DNA of 64,000 bases, from contig OZ024908.1 in NCBI GenBank assembly GCA_964017125.1, positions 78,262,844 through 78,326,843 of the forward strand. The letters run 5' to 3'. The stretch's first letter is position 1. Every line of letters starts with the position of its first letter. Below, in pieces: positions 58,230-64,000 of this stretch. This DNA is from Flabesymbios commensalis. Its lineage: Eukaryota > Annelida > Polychaeta > Terebellida > Flabelligeridae. The translations under genes were made by a program, and so were the position numbers. The notes beneath the pieces were generated by a model. It was not told where the DNA came from. It saw only the letters and a program-made list of their open reading frames with translations, and searched no databases.

Positions 58230-58916
58230 TATTCAGCTTTTTAAACATATGCCTATGAGAAAAACAGTAATACGCAAATTTTAAACGATTTTGACCTTGG
58301 TGTTGTTATTTGACCTTGACCTTTCAACTTTTGATCGAAAATGACGTCATAATCGTCATCTTCGACCTCAAATACCCCAGAAAAGAGGTATTACATGTGG
58401 TTCTCTGATGATTAGTAGAAAAGTTAGCATGAGTAATCCATTACAGTGGCGGCCATTTTGAAATTGCCCAATATGGCCGCTAGAGGAGAAAAATCGCTTG
58501 TCTGTCGGCAGATTCTGAAATATTCAGGATTCTGAAATATACGAATTAATTCAGCTTTTTAAACATCGACCAATGAGAAACAGTAGTAGGCAATTTCTAA
58601 ACGATTTTGACCTTGATGTTGTTATTTGACCTTGAAATTTCAAGTTTTGATGTAAACTGATGTCATAATCGTCATCCCCCACCTCAAATACCCTGGAAAA
58701 GTGGTATTACATGTGATTCTGTGATAATTAGTTAAAAAGTTAGCATGCGTAATGCATTGCAGTGGCGGCCATTTTTAAATTGCCCAATATGGCCGCTAGA
58801 GGAAAAAAATCGCTTGTCAGTCGGCAGATTCTGAAATAGCCAGGTCATGTCAGCTTGTGACAAAAATTTCAGACTTTTGCAACGAAGTGAACGATTATTT
58901 GATTAAGCCCCCCTAC
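58230..58916 (+). repeat. Element C, right inverted arm, two tandem units
   Basis: CAGCTTTTTAAACAT occurs at about 58234 and 58552, giving a period of 318 bp. Each unit has GATTTTGACCTTG.TGTTGTT, GTGGTATTACATGTG-like words, GTGGCGGCCATTTT and GGCAGATTCTGAAATA. The second unit carries the outer terminus. Confidence 0.9.
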
Positions 58917-58919
58917 TAG

Positions 58920-60880
58920 AAATAGTTATCGCTCGTTTGTTCGAAATTAGAATGATAATCCCCATATAGGCATTGAGAAAGCGAGAGCTAAAACAACTGT
59001 CTTTCACACGGAAACATCTGTTGAGGATAATGTATTTTGTTCAAACAATATCATCTTCTAGAAAGGAAAGAACAATGTGTTTATGAAAGCGATCCAAGTG
59101 TAAATGTCAATAGGACTCGTCTAAGGGAGAAGCTTGTAGCTCATTTTGCTGACTCTGGCTTACAGGAGCAGTCCTGATGGTAAGAGTGAAGTTTTAATTT
59201 TCACCAAATGAATTCAGAATATGCTATATAATTAATAAGACACTTACGCACCGCGATTACGAAGAGGCTATTCTTTTTGCAAAAGCTACTAACATTTTCA
59301 GATAGGAAATATTCAAGATGAGTTACATTTCCTGATAGTTGCTCAGATTCTGATTGTCAAGAGTAATATAATCTGTCCCTCATAATATTCAGATACTCAT
59401 TTCTATAATTGTATATGGACCGTATTTGTACAATGAAATGAAATATTCTCAAACATGTCTCACGATTGCACGGAGAACAGCGTCATCTCATTCATCTCAC
59501 CATCCTCATTGGTCTAAGTATTCACAACCTTACTAGAAATAAAACATTGAGCAGCTTGTTATTCCGGGAATAAGCATCCCTTATGGACTAGTGTTCCAAT
59601 TGGAGAATTATCTAGCCATTTCCACGTGTAACAATTTCACGCTGACAATCTCGTTTGTCCTTCTAACACACGAAATGAAATCTTAATGGTTGGTCATTAG
59701 ACAATTTGGAAACGTGATTACTCCTTTACATGTATGTTTAGTATTCATTATACTTCTATGTGCAGTATTTTAATTTGTATATTACATTCTTAAAAACAGC
59801 ATTTCTCCATTACCATATACTTCAGGAACTTATAAGGTATCGGTGTATATGCATATATATCACAGCTGTCTTAGAATCGTCAATGTACTCGCAATGTATG
59901 TATTGCTATATTAAAATACGCTATTATTGCCATGAAAACGCTGTCTCCATTCAAACATCAATGCATTTTTTGAAAAAAATATACACCAACTTTTTGTTAA
60001 TTTATGTGGACAGTTATAGCAATTAAGTCATGTACAAGCATCGATCGATCGCCTTTCCACATTATGATTCTTTAATCATTTTCAAACTCAAAATTGCATC
60101 ACTTTATTCACAATGAATCTGCTGTTTATGCTGGTCATGGTTATATCTAATACAATTTTGTTTATTTCCACATCTGACCTTCGAGGTGGCCAAAAGACAA
60201 AACATTATTTCGACAAACGTCAATGGAATATATATGTAAATTGTTTTATTTACTCAACCTATATATTTTATATGTATTTCTGGGTCTGATAATATATATG
60301 TTAATCGTGGCGAAGGCTGTCAATAATGGAAATACTGTTCTCTATGTGTTCATAATCATTTCAGCTTGTCGTGATTTACTATTGATCACCAAATTTTAAA
60401 AAAGCCAGCAAGTTAATTAAAATTAAACCCAGATGTTACATGTCATGGCTCCAAGCTTTAATCTTGAATGATCATATTCCCAATATACTGAGGAAATGTA
60501 TGAAGGAAAGACAAACAGTAAGCTATGGTCGTTTAAGTTGTCCTGTGATAACGGTGACGGAATGATCAATAGGCCTATTTCAAAACAACAAGACAGATGA
60601 TGCATACCATCAGTGTTGACTGCATAAAGAGTAGTTAATAAGTCTAGGAGATTTGGGTGGTGGTGTCTTACCAATAAAGAAGCATAACACTACAATGATG
60701 CAACACACTCTAGAAATAAAAAATAAGATGTTTAAATATATACTCTTGGTTATTACAAAGCATGCCATAAGCGATCACCTTGAGATTTTTTTTCAAAATC
60801 AACAACATTTAATAACGTTAGATATTCAACGAAAAAAACGATAGTGCTAATTATCGCTACATTAAATATTTAAATTGTCA
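58920..60880. other. No recognised gene; one SINE scrap
   Basis: A+T-rich throughout, apart from the tRNA-derived SINE fragment at 59460-59520. Confidence 0.4.
59460..59520 (+). mobile_element. tRNA-derived SINE T, body fragment
   Basis: GGAGAACAGCGTCATCTCAT and TCATCTCACCATCCTCATTG match the body of the better copies. No head or tail is present. Confidence 0.6.
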
Positions 60881-60884
60881 CCCA

Positions 60885-60935
60885 CTTGAAGTTGTGTCTC
60901 GATACCGCGATCCACAACTTCAGGAGGGTAAATCT
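60885..60935. repeat. Hairpin with ACTTGAAGTTGTG stem
   Basis: ACTTGAAGTTGTG and CACAACTTCAGG are inverse. The same CACCCACTTGAAGTTGT passage occurs in the MITE at 31170-31415 (position 31327). GCGGCTCAAGGTTTAA near 61053 may be the decayed right end of the same element. Confidence 0.5.
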
Positions 60936-60939
60936 ACTC

Positions 60940-62000
60940 ATATTTGTTAAATTTTGAGCCCAAAAATGTGCAAATCCGGCAGTTCCCAATAATAATGATT
61001 TGATAGGGTAATCAGGGTAATAAAACGGATTAAAATGGATATAGTCGCCCTTAGCGGCTCAAGGTTTAATTACTGGCACGCAGATTTAATGCTCACTTTC
61101 CACCAATTTAAATCTGCACAGCTGTTAGTTACGATGTAAAACGTATACAGATCTAACTATCCAACAATATTCAATGCTGGAAAATGGCAAGCCGAAGTCG
61201 ATGACAGGAATTCAAACATCAAGCCAGCTCTGTGTTGTTAACCATGAGGACACGTAACGCTTTTTTCACAAGTCATTTTCTGTATGCCTACATATCGATT
61301 TGAATACGAAATGACAGAATTTGCTGCACGTAGTACTTATATTTCTCGCAAAGACCGTGTTGTGATAATATCCTATATAGTTTATCTTTCAGCGTATATC
61401 TGCATAGAGATAATTAAATTGACTACTTGCTCTGAATGATTTTACCAAACTATTTCACATTGTGGTGTGTGTTCTATCATTTGACAAACAGCTAATTGTA
61501 TGAGGAACGGCTATGTACTAATTATACGTTATTTAGCCTGAGCAGTTTCTTACTGCGCATCTTGACAAAGTTTGTGTAATTTTTTTTGAATAAAAAGCTA
61601 AGCTGACTGAAGTAATTAACCCTTTGAAATGCTTTACTTTGGGACATTAAAGCGGGGTCACATGACCTCACATTCACACATGAACACAAGGCTGGAATGA
61701 CAAATGGACCATATATAAACGGAGGCATTGAGACAGAAAATAGGAGTCACGGAATCAGAGGGGCAATACGTGTGATATCAGCGAAGCGGATATTATTACA
61801 AACATCCATCCAAGGTCAACAAGCAACGCTATTCTCTTGGTACAAACACAGAATGTGTTTGTTGTTTTTCGAAACTCGAAAACAGCATGAATAATATAGA
61901 TACAATATTTTTTCGTGATAAAGCGCACTAATGTCGTCGCTATATAGTATGTAAAAAAACGTATTGATTATTGGAAGTAAATTAGCCAACTTATTATTAA
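60940..62000. other. No recognised gene
   Basis: Contains TTAACCCTTTGAAATGC at 61618, a lone TTAACCC-type end. Otherwise nothing is identifiable. Confidence 0.35.
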
Positions 62001-62002
62001 AT

Positions 62003-62195
62003 AGTAATCCTTTCAACGCGGGGATCGACTTGAGACAAAATCTGACCTGTATGAACGTCACATTCTGACGTCTATTAACTGCACTGAAAAAATTAAAACA
62101 TTTATGATGACCGTAGACCTAGGTAAACCATAACATAGGTATTCAAATGAAGCAGACATAAATAAGCCATTTATGATGACTTGGCGTTGATATGG
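62003..62195 (+). repeat. Dispersed repeat F, copy 2
   Basis: AATCCTTTCAACGCGGGGAT, CGACTTGAGACAAAATCTGA, ACGTCACATTCTGACGTCTA, ACTGCACTGAAAAAATTAAA, then ATGACCGTAGACCTAGG and ATAGGTATTCAAATGAAGCA, in the same order as 39801-39998. Confidence 0.7.
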
Positions 62196-62199
62196 TTTA

Positions 62200-63160
62200 C
62201 ATACTTTTCAGCGTTGTAAGGGGTAATTGCTGATTAAACACATTAACGTCCGATTATATTTTGAAATGGTTTGAGCACAGAACTATGTGCACATGGGTAA
62301 TGAACAAAGAGCAAAAAACTTAGAAAGAGATGCAATTATTGTATATGTATATAGAAAAAGTAAAATAAAAATAAATAGGCCTAATATGGAAAAAAAATCT
62401 AGATAAAAAAAAATACATGATAGCTGAAGCTCACAATTTAAGGTCTATTTCAAATAACCGTACTGTTTATATTCTGTTGTCGTCTTTCTCTATAATGTGC
62501 CTTGCGTACCCCACTTCATAAATAGTTTTGCTGTAGATCTGCGCCTATAACAGCCTCAGATTTGAAGGATACATAGTATACCTACAAAAAAAAAAGTATA
62601 TTTGTATCAGCAGTAGAATAGCAATAACTTATGGTTCAAATTGTAATTATACCCTTTTAATATGAACAATATTTAGATCATATTCCTGTAATCCCAGAAA
62701 CCATCTGAGTAATCTCAGGTTGTGATTTCTGTCTAGTTATGAATGTTCATGAGTTTGAATCGGTATAAACCATAATATAATACCCGTAACCTGCCCCCCC
62801 GATACATGATGGTGTAATGTCATTGAAAATTGTCAAACTTGAACTCAAAGCCCTGTTCATCATCTTGGAGCAGAACGCCACGCATCCCAAAATAACTTTT
62901 TTTCAAAATCAGAAGCACTCAAAACAGAACTAGAATACAGCATTGACTTTACTTTATCAAATACAGTCTGCAATTGATTATCCCACACAAATTATGTTCT
63001 TTTTTTAAGCAAATATGTAAGTGGTATTGCAATATCAGAGAATTACACGTACTTCCACAATCTTCTGCAATAAGAATCCATTCTGAAAAATGTAATGACA
63101 GATCTTTTATTTTATGGCTCTTCAAAATCACTATGACCGACCAGATGATAGCCTGCCCAA
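62200..63160. other. No recognised gene
   Basis: A+T-rich. The 85-89-codon frames on both strands near 62950-63230 have no recognisable domain, and part of the sequence is the SINE that follows. Confidence 0.35.
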
Positions 63161-63178
63161 ACTCGCTCTTTGAGAGGT

Positions 63179-63387
63179 GTGGCTTGAAAGAAACAAAAAA
63201 TGTTTCTTCCCCATCCACGTGTGAAAGTTAGTATTGTGGGGAGCCTCTGTGACCGAGGGCTCGAATTTCGAATCCTGTGTCTGGAGGACAGTATCACCTC
63301 AATCATCTCACCATCCTCAGGAGGTTCTCCTGGCCCAGTTTAGCCTTCATGTGCACAAAGGTGGCCTAAAGCCCGATTCATTTCATT
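63179..63387 (+). mobile_element. tRNA-derived SINE T, copy 5, with target duplication
   Basis: GTGGCTTGAAAGAAACAAAA, AATGTTTCTTCCCCATCCAC, GTGGGGAGCCTCTGTGACCG, AATTTCGAATCCTGTGTCTG, GAGGTTCTCCTGGCCCAGTT, TAGCCTTCATGTGCACAAAG and a TTCATTTCATTTC tail. The 12-mer TCTTTGAGAGGT flanks it at 63167-63178 and 63388-63399. This fixes the ends of this copy and shows that it inserted as a 209-bp unit. Confidence 0.88.
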
Positions 63388-63436
63388 TCTTTGAGAGGTC
63401 AACAGTTAATCCAAATAATCTAATTCACGTCCCAAG

Positions 63437-63548
63437 ATGTATTCTGTATCTGTATGTTACGTGGCAGTACACACTATTGTGCTATCGCGCCACAGGTGCT
63501 TTCACATCACATTGTGGATTTCTGGGGTCAGACGAGCCATCTGACTAG
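63437..63548 (-). mobile_element. 5S-derived SINE, copy 3, head missing
   Basis: Matches copy 2 in the tail half: GTATCTGTATGTTACGTGGC, AGTACACACTATTGTGCTAT, CGCGCCACAGG, then GTCAGACGAGCCATCTGA. The 5S-like head is absent (5' truncation, as usual for retroposed copies). Confidence 0.75.
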
Positions 63549-63560
63549 AACTGCAGAAGT

Positions 63561-63720
63561 ATTTTTTAAATTTGTGTGCTAAGCATTTACCAGTTAGGCT
63601 AGATATAGAGACGAAATTCCCGATTTCTTATTTTGGACATGCATGTCCAAAATAAGAAATACGGGAATTTCGTCTCTATATCTCGCTTAACTGGTAAAAG
63701 CGCAGCACAAAAAAATAAAA
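63561..63720. repeat. Near-perfect 160-bp palindrome with no spacer
   Basis: Centre between 63641 and 63642 in GGACATG|CATGTCC. Arms of about 80 bp match with few differences through CCAAAATAAGAAAT, CGGGAATTTCGTCTCTATAT, CTCGCTTAACTGGTAAAAG and TGTGCT/AGCACA. It is probably a folded MITE. Expressed RNA would form a long hairpin. No coding capacity. Confidence 0.9.
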
Positions 63721-63724
63721 ACTT

Positions 63725-64000
63725 TCGCATTTCTAGTCTATAGACATGTTTACATCATATGGTCATATTAAGAAGCCAAAATAAAATCACCGATTTCTTT
63801 ACGATATTAGCCTGATTGAGTCGCTTTAATTATCACATTTTATCTGAATGACGGAAACATGTATTATTGTCCAGAGGGGTACAAAAGAAACTCTTTCTAA
63901 TTTTTATTATAATTATTATCATTCTCACGACCCAAGCACGTTATTAACGGAAAATAATACAACGATAATTAATAAAACAAAAATATTATGTTTTAGAATG
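63725..64000. other. No recognised gene
   Basis: A+T-rich to the window edge. Confidence 0.35.

Larger units (their letters stand above)
54624..58916. mobile_element. Element C: 4.29-kb element with long inverted ends and an internal protein remnant
   Basis: The left end GTAGGGGAGCTTAACCTCAA and the inverse of the right end, GTAGGGGGGCTTAATCAAAT, continue together through CACTTC.TTGCAAAAGTCTGA, AATTTTTGTCACA.GCTGACA and ATTTCAGAATCTGCCGAC. TA flanks both ends (54622-54623 and 58917-58918), suggesting a TA target duplication. The left arm (to about 54990) is one unit. The right arm (58230-58916) is two tandem units of 318 bp carrying GTGGCGGCCATTTT and CAATATGGCCGCTAGAGG. Between the arms lie remains of the cysteine-tail protein on the minus strand and a tRNA-derived SINE. 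Confidence 0.85.

Overview
This is A+T-rich metazoan nuclear DNA with no bacterial-type gene organisation. It is dominated by transposon remains, tandem repeats and inverted repeats. The mix (several LINE clades, a 5S rRNA-derived SINE, a two-part tRNA-derived SINE, long-inverted-repeat DNA elements, many copies of the 8-mer TAGGCCTA) suggests a marine invertebrate, perhaps a hemichordate, echinoderm, cephalochordate or mollusc. I cannot name the species. All family assignments come from reading motifs; no database search was run.

Layout. 0-5 kb: mostly unique DNA, a two-unit tandem repeat (1.62-2.22 kb) and a scrap of reverse transcriptase (RT). 6-8.1 kb: a 48-bp satellite of about 36 units, split by a dispersed repeat, then a 39-bp repeat. 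8.5-10.5 kb: a CR1/L2-type LINE on the minus strand. 13.7-16.6 kb: an L1/Tx1-type LINE with a 15-bp target duplication, inserted into one arm of an older inverted-repeat element. 19.7-20.1 kb: a (GATT)n microsatellite. 24.0-30.8 kb: long-inverted-repeat element A, containing a 5S-derived SINE and a Jockey/CR1-group LINE. 32.3-33.6 kb: a second CR1/L2-type LINE. 35.15-39.01 kb: a 3.86-kb imperfect palindrome (element B). 41.4-43.25 kb: a decayed copy of an uncharacterised multicopy protein family with a cysteine-rich tail. 46.5-48.3 kb: a broken multi-exon carbohydrate sulfotransferase gene, the clearest host gene here. 53.5-53.8 kb: an RT scrap. 54.62-58.92 kb: element C, a 4.29-kb element with long inverted ends that holds a second decayed copy of the cysteine-tail family. 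63-64 kb: a tRNA-derived SINE with a 12-bp target duplication, a truncated 5S-derived SINE and a near-perfect 160-bp palindrome.

Main connections. Elements A, B and C and the 1.6-kb repeat have arms built from units of about 320-400 bp that share phrases. For example, an identical 18-mer occurs at 2032-2049 and 58696-58713, and B, C and the 1.6-kb repeat carry GGCGGCCAT-type motifs. They look like relatives in one loose superfamily of long-inverted-repeat elements. In C the cysteine-tail protein lies between the arms, so it may be what moves, or once moved, these elements. That is the best candidate here for an undescribed system. It is inference and rests on one clear element.
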